DNA from: Cavia porcellus
Taxonomy: Eukaryota; Chordata; Mammalia; Rodentia; Caviidae
Assembly: GCF_034190915.1 (NCBI RefSeq)
Contig: NW_026947491.1
Coordinates: forward strand, 25,236,101 to 25,300,100
Length of the DNA stretch: 64,000 nucleotides
Reading direction: 5' to 3'
The translations under genes were made by a program, and so were the position numbers. The notes beneath the pieces were generated by a model. That model did not search any database. It was not told where the DNA came from and was given only the letters and a program-made list of their open reading frames with translations. Shown piece after piece: positions 25,130 to 35,369 of the stretch. Each line of letters begins with the position of its first letter. Positions within the stretch are counted from its first letter, which is position 1.

Positions 25130-25506
25130 TATGTTTCCCTTCCCCCTTCCTTCTCCCTCTGGGTGACCTAATTGATATGTTAATCAATGCTCTCCTCTAT
25201 AAAGAATTGTAAATTCCTGCCAGACCTCCCTGTCCTCTCCTAAGGGAAACAAAGGTTGTTAATTGCTGCTAGACTCCTCTATTCTCTGCTGAGGAAAACA
25301 GGGTCTTCCCCTAAATTAGCCTATCTCCTGATCCACGCCCATGACCTTTACTTTGGGAGCTGTGATAGGGACTGGGAGGGGCGACAAGTGTAGAGGAAGG
25401 ACACAGCTTTCGTAGTTTCCAGCTGCACTGTGTCGCTGGGCCCAGGGTAAAGTAAATCAGCACTGCTTTTTAAAATATGTTTTTGCCTCATTTTTGAACT
25501 CAAGCT
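25130..25506 (+). repeat. Class I ERV-like LTR, approximate 5' edge
   Basis: A moderately GC-rich block in AT-rich surroundings, with a TATA-like 'ctctataaagaatt' at about 25195. It ends directly before a tRNA-Pro-type primer site. The U5 end 'ttttgcctcatttttgaact' has the T-rich look usual for gammaretrovirus-like LTRs. No gag, pol or env frame follows, so this is an LTR with a stub of interior. Confidence 0.5.
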
Positions 25507-25524
25507 TGGGGGCTCGTTTGTGGA
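25507..25524 (+). other. tRNA-Pro-type primer-binding site
   Basis: 'tgggggctcgtttgtgga' shares the first 10 bases with the standard tRNA-Pro primer site of gammaretrovirus-like elements (TGGGGGCTCG...) and then diverges. It sits at the 3' edge of the LTR candidate, which supports the orientation. Confidence 0.6.
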
Positions 25525-25539
25525 TTACAAGAATAACAT

Positions 25540-26050
25540 GCTATTTTAAAATGATATCAACTAACTTTGATTGTGGAAAAAATGAGAAGAAAACACTCTA
25601 CATGTTAATACCATTTCTTCTTCATGTTTTGAACTTTTGATGTCATGATTTTTACCTTTTTATATTACTTATCCCATAAAATATTATCATTTTTATTCTT
25701 TTACTAATTTTTATTTAATCTTCATAATATGTATATCAGTAGTACAATCACCACAATTACAGTATTAAAAATTCTGAATCTGCCTGGACACTTATTTTTA
25801 CCAGACAGTTTTACGTCATTGCAAATAATTTTACATGTCTAAGTTTTCTTTTTATTTTTAAGAGCTGACGAGCATTTCTTGTCATATGTTACTAGTAGTG
25901 ATGAATTTCTTTGGCTTTTGTTTGTTCAGCAAAGTCTTTCTGAGATGAGTCAATGAGATAATTTCTTTTCAAGTGTCAAATTATCTGGACCACAATGCCC
26001 CAATATTTGGTCAAATACTACTCTGAGTATTCCTGTGAGAGTTTCATAAG
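25540..26050. other. No recognised gene or repeat
   Basis: AT-rich; nothing identified. No retroviral reading frame follows the primer site. Confidence 0.4.
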
Positions 26051-26059
26051 GTTGAGATT

Positions 26060-26327
26060 TAAGTCCTTAATGTCAATGCTAGGTGCTTGACAAGCATTTA
26101 AATCAGAGTAGAACTGATTGTCATGCAGAATGTGGGTAAGACTCCTTCAATCAGTTGAAGGGTAGAATAGGACACAATATTGACTTCCCCTCTGCAAGAA
26201 GGAACCCTGTCAGCAAAGTTCTTGGATCTCAACTGCAGCATGAGCTTTTCCATGAGTTTTTAACCTGATCCTTACTTTGTTTATTTCAGACTTGCCAATC
26301 TGTATAATCATGTGTACCAATTCCTTA

Positions 26328-26364
<37 letters not shown>

Positions 26365-26470
26365 TCTCTCTCTGTATGCATGCATGTATTTATACACACA
26401 TCCTATTGGTTGTGTGGATACTGGTGATCAAGAGTTCAGAATACCAGTTCAGAATCTCTCTTTTACCAAA
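26060..26470 (+). repeat. Old mammalian LTR-like repeat with internal (CT)n
   Basis: Recognisable by its order: 'catttaaatcagagtagaac', 'aatgtgggtaagactccttc', 'caatcagttgaaggg', 'aatcatgtgtaccaattcct', a (CT)n tract at about 26331-26373, then 'cacacatcctattggttgtg'. This order recurs in many mammalian genomes next to 'tctctagagaaccctgacta'-type ends. I cannot assign the exact family; an ERVL-class LTR is my best guess. Confidence 0.4.
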
Positions 26471-26991
26471 AGACATTACTAGCCTTAGTATATTCAATTA
26501 CTGTTTCTGTAGAAATATTACTCTCCAGACAAGGATGTTTTGGCTTAAATAGTAGTTTCAAATTCATAGTCCAGTAATATACTCCTTGTATATTAGTCAG
26601 GATATTATTATCTTCTTCAATTAGTAACAGCCAAAGAACACTTTACATAAATTATAATTGCCTACAATGGAACTACCAACAGTTTGCGACATGTAACGTG
26701 TTCTGACACCATGCTGCTGTTTACAAAATATTTTGCAGAGGCTATTTGAAGAACAATTACAGAGTTTCTTTTGAGAAACAAGGAAAAATAAAGAATATTT
26801 TACAAAAGCCCTCATAAAATTGTTATTCATAAATTAGAGTAACAATCCTTGGAGATAGTTCTCTTTGAATATCAAAGAGATAGCATTATCTCTTTAGAGA
26901 ATACCATTGTGGACCTAACATGGCTGAACAGAAGAGTCATGGCTGACTCGAAGATCAGCTAAAGACATAAATAGAAGAAGAGGTACATAAA

Positions 26992-26992
<1 letters not shown>

Positions 26993-27029
<37 letters not shown>
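26993..27029 (+). repeat. (CA)n microsatellite
   Basis: About 18 uninterrupted CA dinucleotides. Confidence 0.97.
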
Positions 27030-27030
<1 letters not shown>

Positions 27031-28040
27031 ATCAGTTGGAAAGAAGAGACTTGTAAATAGAATATAACAGATGCATAGGAGTTAGAAAGATAGGAAACAG
27101 CCTGACAGGTCTGGCCCACGGCCTTTATCCTCAACACAGAAGCAGCCACTTGAGAACTTCCCACGTAGCTGGTAGTATGCAAGGAGTGTGATAGACCTGA
27201 GCCTCAAATATAGACATGGTGTTATAGGAGCCCCTTTCCTGACCTCATCTCTTCGCCAAACACGGAGGAGGCAGCAGTGTGGCAACATACTGCTGGTGAT
27301 ACCAGGAGCAATGATCAGTGGCAGGAGAGGCTCCCTCCTCACTGCCTGATCTCTTTTGTTTATCTCTGGAAGGATAAACAAGTGAGCACAGATTGTGAAG
27401 GCAACTTCAGCACTGGACCTGGGGCATGCCCAAGTCACTGGTGAGAGCCTCAAGTTTATCTCCTGCCAACTGGGACCTTTCCCTGGCACAGAGAGCTGTG
27501 CTGGCCCAGTTTGAATCTGTACCCAAGGCCTCAGGCTTGTTTGAGTCTACATCCAATTCTCACTGCCCAGCTCCAATCCTACACCTGCTGAAGACATGCA
27601 GCACCAGTCCTGGGCACCAGTCCCAGGCAGCCTGGGTTTCCATGGGGAGCTGCAAACCCACATGTATCTCTGCCTGGTGCACTTGGGCTGTGGCAGCATC
27701 CATCCAGCACCAGACACAATGCCCTAGTCAGGACAGTAGAGTCTTCCCTCTGCATATTGTCCCTGTCTGGCACAATAAGCCATTCCTCTTCTTGGTTAGC
27801 ATTCAGGGATAAGGGTCCATGTTGCCTGGTGCTACAGACACCTGTGAGACTTCACCCTTACTAGGTCTGCTGGGATCTCTCTGTGTCAATGCAAGTGACA
27901 CAGGAGAAACATGACTCCAAATCTGCCCCATGTCAGACATACTGCACTCACTTGGATATCCTGAAATCAAACAATGAACTCTAAAGGACAAAAGAGGTTA
28001 GGTACAGGAGAGGGATTTGTTTTGTTTTGTTTTGTTTTTT
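27030..28040. other. GC-richer unassigned block, possible ERV remnant
   Basis: Moderately GC-rich with frames on both strands (up to 135 codons at 27082-27489 minus and 128 at 27426-27812 plus), none with a domain I recognise. A 40-bp segment at 27747-27786 recurs in inverted orientation at 28594-28633. Together with the primer-site-like sequence at 28555 this suggests rearranged retroviral LTR material. Confidence 0.3.
27747..27786 (+). repeat. Left arm of a 40-bp inverted repeat
   Basis: Matches the reverse complement of 28594-28633 at 37 of 40 positions by hand count; the arms lie about 0.8 kb apart. It contains 'aataagccattcc'. Confidence 0.75.
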
Positions 28041-28552
28041 TGAGACTAAGAAACACTCCAGAGAGACAGGAGAGGTCCTGAAAGTGAGTGATCACTGAGC
28101 CCTTTCATCAGGAGTGATTTATAAGGCAAGGTCATAATGTGGGCACAATGTGGGTCAAACAAGTCAACTTATAGGATAACAAGTATAGCTGTTGAACTAA
28201 TATTGACCCAGTGGGGAAGCAGGTCAAGTAGCAAGGATGCATGAAAAGACCAAAGGCATTTTGGGAAAGGATGGGTGTGATGCTCTGGTCACTCACCTGG
28301 GCAGCTGATGCCCCTCTGGATTTCCTGGATCAGGCAGTACTAATTACAATATAATCTCAAGATACTGCCCGTCCTTAGGGAGGCAGGCAGGCCTGGTCAC
28401 TGCATCTTTATTCTGAGGGCTGGTGTTTTTCAGATGTACCTCCAGTCACAATGTTGTCTTTATTCTTCTGACTTCTTTGACAGCCGAGTCCCTCTCTGAT
28501 TGTATGTTTGCTTTTGTCTGCCTTAGCTGCCTACAACAGTAGGAGTTTTTCA
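28041..28552 (+). repeat. Possible class I ERV LTR, boundaries uncertain
   Basis: A (TTTTG)n run at about 28017-28040 precedes a block with a TATA-like 'gatttataagg' (about 28116). The block ends 'aggagtttttca', and a tRNA-Pro-like 'tgggggctc' starts two bases later at 28555. An LTR ending in CA followed by such a primer site is the standard arrangement. I see no polyadenylation signal and no 5' LTR boundary, so this is weak. Confidence 0.3.
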
Positions 28553-28593
28553 TCTGGGGGCTCTGGGGTGACACAAGCCTCTAGCTGGTGTGT

Positions 28594-28633
28594 GGAATGG
28601 CTTATTGGGCTAGACAGGGATAATATGCAGAGG
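28594..28633 (-). repeat. Right arm of the 40-bp inverted repeat
   Basis: Partner of 27747-27786. It lies about 35 bp downstream of the primer-site-like sequence at 28555. Confidence 0.75.
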
Positions 28634-29129
28634 TCCCACCTTGTTCCAGCCAGCAGGAACCAACACCAGGAGCCTAAGGATTCAATGCTTGGCAACTTCT
28701 TGGCCTGAGGCAGTAGCTTGGGCAGTTGTCACAGGGGTAGGCAGACAAGGGACCACTGAGCAGAGAAACCTTCACACAAATCTATGATCCATACAGTAGC
28801 CTGAAGAGGAGTGTGACTGCAGGCTCTGGGACAAAGCATTCTTCTTGAAGTACATAGGAATGTTTCCTTTTTTTCTCTTTTCCTGTTCTTTTGATGTTTG
28901 GGTCATTATTATTACTCTTCTTCTTCCTCCTCTTATTATTTGTACTATTGGTATAGTTTGAGGTTACCACTATTTTTTTATTCCCCCATTTTTAAATATA
29001 CCCTCGTTTTATCTGTTTGAATAGATTCTACCTTTTTCCTCTGTCTCTCTTTTTTCTAGATATTGTGCTTTCAATCTGTTTCCTGAGTATTTCTTCTTAT
29101 TTTCTTTTCCTGTAGTTTAATCTCATTCC

Positions 29130-29230
29130 TTTTTTTTTTTTTTTTTTTTTTTTTTTGATACCGGGGATTGAACTCACGACCACCTGCTTGCAAGGCAGGT
29201 GCTTATGCAGCTGAGCTAAATCCCCAGCCC
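29130..29230 (-). mobile_element. ID-type SINE, minus strand, young-looking
   Basis: Poly(T) of about 26, then 'gataccggggattgaactca' to 'gctgagctaaatccccagcc': a well-preserved antisense ID body with A and B boxes. A target-site duplication flanks it: 'taatctcattcc' at 29118-29129 and 'taatctccattcc' at 29232-29244 (one indel). Confidence 0.93.
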
Positions 29231-30085
29231 CTAATCTCCATTCCTTTTACTTATCTTCCTGCTACTTGGGTTTTTTCTGTTAATTGTTATCTAATACTAC
29301 TAATTTTCTTTTACTCCTAAATAGCACCCTTTACACCAACCTGCCATCTTCCTTCCATCTTTCACTGTTTCATTTTCCATAACCTATTACCTTTTCTTCG
29401 AGCACCCCCAACCATGCCATTTGCCTTCATGAATTTGTAGGTAGTTAACGACCTCTTACTACAGCTGAATGCTATTCTGTTTTGAAAGGAGGTAAGGTTG
29501 CTCTACTGAGTAGATAGGCACTGTATGTAAATACCTGGTTTATCTTAGAATTTGTTTTATAACTGTAAGTCTTGCTCCTATGGTTAAAGATGGTACTGAG
29601 TTAGAGTTCATAGTTACCCAGTCTGTGCTTGATACTCTTGTGATTCTTGATTGTAATACTTTAGCCAAGGGAACATGGATATTGTGAGCAGCTGGACGTT
29701 TCATGTACACCAATATCCAAGTTATCTGAGGGTCATAAACATTGCCAGGGAACTGCATACTAGACCAAACAGACCGCAACCTTCCCTGCTATCAGATGAA
29801 GGGGAGCAGACATAAAGGCCAATGGCTAGCTCAGCCTCCATGACATCTCTAAAAGTGATGCTGCTGTAACCAGAAGTAATTCTCCCTGGAAAATGGGTGG
29901 AGACCAAATTCTTATAACAGAAGAAGTGAATCCTATCATTGTACATATAAAACTGAAAAGACCTCACAGCGAGGCAACATCTTACTACAAATCATCATAT
30001 AAATCACAAGCCCTCCTCACTTTACTGGATCTCAACCCATAGTATGCCCTAAAAAACTGAGAGGCAGAAAAGAAAAGGTATACTA

Positions 30086-30185
30086 GGGCTGGGGATTTAG
30101 CTCAGAGGCATAAATGACTGCCTGGCAAGTGCAAGGTCATAAGTTTGATCCCAGATACCAAAAAAAAAAAAAAAAAAAAAAAAAA
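30086..30185 (+). mobile_element. ID-type SINE
   Basis: 'gggctggggatttagctcag' to 'tttgatcccagatacc', then a long A-tail. tRNA-derived, with recognisable A and B boxes; a SINE rather than a tRNA gene. Confidence 0.9.
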
Positions 30186-30193
30186 CCCAAGGA

Positions 30194-30196
<3 letters not shown>

Positions 30197-30234
<38 letters not shown>
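30197..30234 (+). repeat. (AT)n microsatellite
   Basis: About 19 AT dinucleotides just downstream of the ID A-tail. Confidence 0.95.
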
Positions 30235-30237
<3 letters not shown>

Positions 30238-30239
30238 AG

Positions 30240-30630
30240 GGGTTCACAAAGGGAGAGGAAAGCAAATACCAGCTAGCTATAGAAAGTTTATAGAAGGAAT
30301 GAATAAAGTAGATGAATTCAAAGAGAAAATGAACCAAGAGTTCATAGTTCATTACGTCTGTGATAGCCAGGTGTGGCAGTGCATGCCTGTAATTCCAGTA
30401 CTCAAGAGGCTGAGGCAGGAGGGTCACAAGTTCAAGACCAGTCTGGTCTACATGGTGAGTTCAAAGGTAGCCTGAACTACAGAGTGAAATCCTGTCTCTA
30501 AAAATGAAACCAAACCAAACCAAAAAACTTACCAACAAGAAAACAAACCTCACTATGAATTTGGAAAAACTGGATGAACTAACAAAAACACTCCAAAACT
30601 TGAGTAACAGATTCAACAAGGATAAAGAAA
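30240..30630 (+). pseudogene. Possible LINE-1-type ORF1 coiled-coil remnant, split by a B1
   Basis: On either side of the B1 the plus frame gives charged, heptad-like peptide: around 30295-30345 'MNKVDEFKEKMNQEF' and at about 30555-30640 'NLEKLDELTKTLQNLSNRF'. This is the composition of LINE-1 ORF1p coiled coils, and it lies upstream of ORF2 remnants on the same strand. There is no RNA-binding domain to confirm it. Confidence 0.4.
30368..30508 (+). mobile_element. B1 SINE
   Basis: 'gccaggtgtggcagtgcatg', 'caagaggctgaggcaggagg', then two tandem 'gttcaa(g/agg)...cagtctggtctac/agcctgaactac' segments and 'gaaatcctgtctcta'. Well preserved. Confidence 0.93.
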
Positions 30631-31290
30631 CAACAAAATTTGTTATGTTCCTACCACCTTATTTTGGAAGTTTGCATTTTTATTGTTTTGGGCTCTTCGT
30701 TATACTTATTTGTTGTTTTGTTTTTCCCTCTAATACAGAAAGGATAGATGGACATGTATAGGCTTATATATGCCAAGAACTTCACCTAAAGGGTTTACAA
30801 GAATTGATTTTATTATGTGTGACAGTATGAACAATTACACTGAAGAAAACAAGACATCATGGCAGCCTTTGGTGATTTCCTATCATTTTGTTGTGAAGTC
30901 CAGTAATGCTTTTATTCCTGGTTTTGATTGGTTTCAGTCTATTTTCAATTATTTGATTTCAATATGTACAATGATATGGACAGCTATTTTGAAGAAAACA
31001 AGAGACTTTATGGTAGCCATTATTGATTTCCTAGTGTCTGGTCTTGAAAGCCCTTAAGGCTCTCATTCTTTTGTTTTGATTGTTTTTATACTATTTTGAT
31101 TTGTATTAATTTATTTGTGTGAAGGTGTGGACAACTATTTCAAAGAAAACAAGAGACATTATGGTAGACACTGTTGATTTCCTGTTGTCTTTTTCTGAAA
31201 TCCTGTGTTATTTGCAGTTTTACTCTACTCTGCTTTGTTCTGTTTTATTTTGGTTTTCTTTGTTTTGTTTTATTCTCTTTAAAATTATAT
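30631..31290 (+). mobile_element. Half-L1 family 3'UTR, 5'-truncated older copy with three ~150-bp units
   Basis: Three clear tandem units carry the motif AACAAGAGACATTATGGTA (and variants) followed by 'gatttcct'. Their 'gaagaaaac' cores lie at 30842, 30991 and 31142, spaced 149 and 151 bp. The same units occur, antisense, in the 3'UTRs of the ORF1-only elements at 53-60 kb. The copy ends 'ttattctctttaaaattata', matching the first internal A-rich terminus of E3's 3'UTR, then runs into an (AT)n tail. Neither ORF1 nor ORF2 is part of this copy. Confidence 0.7.
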
Positions 31291-31293
31291 ATA

Positions 31294-31336
<43 letters not shown>
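31288..31336 (+). repeat. (AT)n microsatellite, likely an expanded 3' tail
   Basis: About 45 bases of AT repeat grown at the A-rich end of the preceding element. Confidence 0.95.
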
Positions 31337-31337
31337 T

Positions 31338-33116
31338 AACCCAGCACTCCAGAAGATACTTAAGATGATAGTAAATAACACATCTCAACATATCTCTCAA
31401 TGTTAACGGCCTCAACACTCCAATTAAAAGACACAGACTGGCAGACTGGAACTTAAACAGAATCCAATAGTTTGTTGCACTCAAAAACATCAGATAATCC
31501 ACAAAGGTTTCATAAAGCATGAAAAACAATGTTTCATGCACCAGGATTCTAAAAACAAGGAAAGACAGCAATTCTAACATCAGGCATACTAAGCTTCAAG
31601 CTAAAACTCATTAGAAGAGACAAAGTAGGTTACTACCTTCAATAAGAAGAAATAACACTGAGAAGTATATATCCACCAAATCCTGGAGCACCTATCTTCA
31701 TAAAACAAAAACTGCTGAACTTAAAAGATCAAATAAACACTAACACAATCACAGTAGGGTATTTTTAACACCCCACTTTTGAAAATAGATATATCAAATA
31801 AATAAAAAATTCAAAGCTGAACACAATCCTTAAATACATGGACTTAACAGATATTTACAGAGTACTCCATCCCCCTACAATGCAGTATGCATTCCTTTCA
31901 ACAAAACATGGTACTTTTTCCAAAATAGATCAAATACTAGTCCACAAAACCTGCTTAAGTAAGAAAAGAAAAATTGAAACTATTCTATGCATATTATCAG
32001 ACCACAGGGCAATGAAAATAGAAATCAAGAACAAAAATTATAGAAATGATAAAAGCTTCTGGAAAATCAGCAACATATTACTACACAGAAGGGTCACAGA
32101 AGAAATCAAAGAACATAAAATATATATAGAAGTCAATGACAAAGACTAAACAACTCACTGAACCTTTTGGGACACTATGAAAACAGTTCTAAGAGGAAAA
32201 TTCACCTCAAGTAATGCTCATATTAGGACAACAGAGCATGAGAATAATCTTATGAAAAATCTTAAGAAGCTTAAGAAAAATAATAAAACTTCCCCAAATC
32301 TAAATTAAGGGCGGATTATAAAGATGAGAGTGGAAATAAATAAAATTGGGATCACCAGTGTATAAAAATAAAATCAATGAACTGAAGAGCTGATCTTTTG
32401 AAAAAAGTAAGCAAAACAGGTAAGTCTTTAGCTAGGCTTAGCAAGACAAAAAGGCATGCACCGGCGAAATAGAAATGAGAAAGGTGAAATCACAACAAAC
32501 TGTAGAAATCTACAAGATAGATTTGTAACTTTGAAAATTTGTTTTTTTAATGAGAACTTTTATTTCCAGAAAAGTTTTTAAACCTTTTAAATTATATTTT
32601 AAAGAGAATAAAATAAAAGAGGACAGAACAAAGCAGATCAGAACACAACAATGTAAACAACACAGTATTTCACCACAAGACAACCGGATATTAACAGTAG
32701 CTACCATAATGTCTCTTTCTTTGAAATAGTTTAGCATACCTTCACATACAATAATATCAAACATAACAAAATAGTATAAAACCATTCAAGAGAATGAAAG
32801 TGTTACAAGACATTTAGAACCAAATAACATAAAATGAACAATGGCTACTATAATATCTCATTTTCCAGAAAAAAATAGTTTATACTATCACAGACATTAA
32901 AATCCAACAAGATACAACATGATAGAATCAATGGAAATAGAAGAACAAAAGCATTGTAGGGCTTCAATACTTTGAAAATTTGTATTAAAACAAATTAGCA
33001 AATTTTGACAAAATAGACAGATTTCTAGATTCATGCAAAGCTAACCCAAGAAGACAAATATGCTTAACAACCTAATAACAAGCAGTGAAACTGACACAGT
33101 AATAAAGAATCTACTG
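31338..33116 (+). pseudogene. LINE-1 ORF2 remnant, endonuclease domain and linker
   Basis: Starts near 'caatgttaacggcctcaaca', equivalent to the beginning of ORF2. A 103-codon open stretch at 31838-32149 matches the middle of the L1 endonuclease: MDLTDIYRVLHP near its start, FSKIDQILVHKT in the middle, and SDHRAMKIEI carrying the SDH motif of the endonuclease active site. The linker toward the RT follows ('aataaagaatcta' at the right edge). Frameshifts and stops are numerous. A half-L1 3'UTR fragment interrupts it at 32543-32967, and an LTR-like insertion at 33117. Confidence 0.8.
32543..32967 (-). mobile_element. Half-L1 family 3'UTR fragment, 5'-truncated, with 15-bp TSD
   Basis: Exact 15-bp target-site duplication 'actttgaaaatttgt' at 32528-32542 and 32968-32982. 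The insert matches E3's 3'UTR from about 58555 down to about 58136, including two ~150-bp units (antisense cores near 32701 and 32845). It ends at the first internal A-rich point of E3 rather than at E3's real 3' end, so an older form of the family ended there. Confidence 0.85.
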
Positions 33117-33628
33117 TGGTGGGTAATTGGTTAATTGTCCGCTTAAGTGGGGAACACCCAGATGTTAGGTCTGAGAAGGGGAAGAAGAGGGAAGGACTGG
33201 CCGGCGGTGATGGCTTAAAAGATAAGAAGTATAAAATATAAGTAACCTTTATTTCGGGAATGCAGGGAGAGACCCCCGACCCCCTGGGGCGCAGCATCTC
33301 CACCCCGGGGCTGGCGATCTCTCTCTGGAACACGTGGAGTAAGGCACATAAGTAGCCTCGGTCTGGGGTGGAACCTAGGGAGTATTAGGGATGCACAGGT
33401 ATTTCATTGGCACACGTTTGGCGCCAGAAGTAGGTTACTAAGGGCAGGGGTATAGGGTTACAGGTAAATCTCTAGGGGCGGGGGAGGCAGGAGCTCCCTA
33501 ATTCCGGCTGAGCTTTTCCTGGCTAAAGTGTCCAGTCTGGGCCAGCAACCCTTTCACCAGATGAATTGAGTTAGCGTGGTTCTGGTCATGGAAGACCCAC
33601 TTGAAGGAGGATTGCTGTCAGAACAATA
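33117..33628 (-). repeat. Solo LTR-like insertion, probably endogenous retroviral
   Basis: Interrupts the LINE-1 ORF2. On the minus strand a polyadenylation signal AATAAA (plus 33248-33253) is followed by about 130 bp ending in CA at 33117, and GC-rich sequence lies upstream, as in an LTR with U3-R-U5. The composition differs sharply from the LINE-1 on both sides. The 5' edge (TG near 33628) is a guess and I found no convincing target duplication. Confidence 0.4.
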
Positions 33629-34370
33629 TAAAAGAACAAGAGGGAAGATTACCACTGATCTTCCTTAGGGAAACCATGTTGCCACTCATTTCTTCCAAGG
33701 AGTTTCAGTAACTTTTCTTTGTGGGGAGTCGCTGAAGCTGGAGATTGATCACAAGTGCAGGGCTGGAGCAAGGTTGGTCCCGAGAACAAAAAGCCGCCAA
33801 GGTGAGCTGCATGAATGAACTACTCCAGCTCCAAGAATGCAAATTGCTCTGAAGCTGCGGTGCGCACAGGTTGCTAGGCAGAGGGGGGTCATGTGATATC
33901 ACTCTGCCGAATGTAAAATGCCCTGTGATGGTCGAGCAGGTTCTTTCCTCCCACCTGGAAAGAGGGCTCCACCTTACATCAGATTTCTGTATTCTGACTC
34001 TTATTTTTATTTCTCCATCCTCCCACTGTCCTTCTCTCTAGAAACTTTGAGAGTTGCATTAAATGCAGCATTTCTTCAAAAAACTTTGGCTCTCTGCTTT
34101 CTTTGGTGGAGCTTCAATCTTCATCTTCATCGTGGATGTCATCTACCAGTTGCCAGTAAAGATCCCTCAGCCTTCTGGCACAGACACTTTGGCTGACAGC
34201 ACTGGCCTTTGAGCCTTTCTGGCACAGTTCTTTTGGTCTCCTATTGTGGACCCTTCAGCATCCTAGTATGGACTTGCAGGAGACATTATTATGGGCTCTA
34301 AGCCCTCGACTAGCTTCTTCAGGTCTCCAGTGCACAGACAGATGTTTTGCACACTTCTACATCTGACATT
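33629..34370. other. Unassigned insertion between LINE-1 ORF2 pieces
   Basis: Between the LTR-like block and the point where LINE-1 resumes ('ttctgcaaaaatatttaag' at about 34378). It has frames of 92 and 72 codons on the plus strand without a recognisable domain. It may be more of the same insertion, or a second one. Confidence 0.35.
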
Positions 34371-34985
34371 ACTGTCAAATTCTGCAAAAATATTTAAGGA
34401 TATTATATCATCAACACTTCTCAAGTTCTTCAAAGAAATTGAAAGGGATAGAGTGCTCCCAAATTTATTTACAGATAACCACTATCAGTTTGAATCCAAA
34501 ACTAGGTAAAGATACAACTAAAACAAACAAACAAAAAAAAACCCCAAACTATAGACTAATCTCCTCAATGAATGTAGATGCAAAAATCCTCAACAAGATA
34601 TTAGAAAATTGAATTCAGAATATCATTTAAAAAGATCACATATCATGACCAAATGGGTTACATCCTAGAGATGCAAGGATGGCTCAGCAAATCAAGTCAG
34701 CAAATGTAGCATATCACATAAGGAGAAAACTACATGATCATATCAATAGATGCAATGTCTTTCAAAAAAAATCTAACATTCCTTAATGATCAATATCCTG
34801 AAGAAAAGAGATAGAGAAGGAATATACCTGAATTTAATAAAAACTATTTATAACAAATCAACAGCCAAAATCATGTTAAATTGGGAAAAACTAAAATCAC
34901 CCCCACTAAAATCAGTTACTATTGTGCTGCTTACTCTACCTGAATTGTAAATTGAACTGTATCATATTACATATATATATATGAA
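34371..34985 (+). pseudogene. LINE-1 ORF2 remnant, start of reverse transcriptase
   Basis: 'ctcaagttcttcaaagaaat' then 'gatgcaaaaatcctcaacaa', 'tcatgaccaaatgggttaca' and 'agagatgcaaggatggctca': the expected order of the L1 RT N-terminal part. It continues the ORF2 broken at 33116. Decayed, with stops. Confidence 0.78.
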
Positions 34986-35092
34986 AACTACATTTATACA
35001 AGGGTTCACACTATCTGTAATCCCAGGCGCCCACTGAGGGGTCTTAGAATGTGTCCCCTGGAAGTAAATGCACATTATTGTAATAGCTGTGA

Positions 35093-35272
35093 CGGCCAAA
35101 ACTGACCCTTAACCCCTCTTTCACAGAGGCTTTTATGGCATTTAAAAGCATGCTCCAGCAGCACACCGATGCTGCTGCAGAAATCCATAAGCAGATGGAA
35201 AATCCTCTCCAACCCCTGAACTCTCCCACACATGAACTTCGGTATCTCATGAATAGGCCAACGAAAAGATGA
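35093..35272 (+). other. 59-codon open stretch, possible old exon or ERV piece
   Basis: Open from after a stop at 35090 to a TGA at 35270-35272; the first ATG is at 35135. The peptide has balanced composition, with FMAFKSMLQQHTDAAAEI and THELRYLMNRP as its clearest stretches. A pyrimidine-rich 'cccctctttcacag' at 35113-35126 looks like a splice acceptor. I do not recognise the protein. It could be a chance frame. Confidence 0.2.
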
Positions 35273-35369
35273 TACAAATTACTCCACTGGAAGCAAACCA
35301 AAGTTCCAGGGAAAAAGAATTCAAGGAGAACAGAATTCAGAATGTGACTTGACTTTTGGCTCATTTATT

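Noticed and set aside
33407..33424. GGCGCC-type retroviral primer site within the 33.1-33.6 kb LTR-like block
   Set aside because: It lies upstream of the block's polyadenylation signal and end on the minus strand, so inside the LTR; only the GGCGCC word matches a tRNA-Lys primer site.
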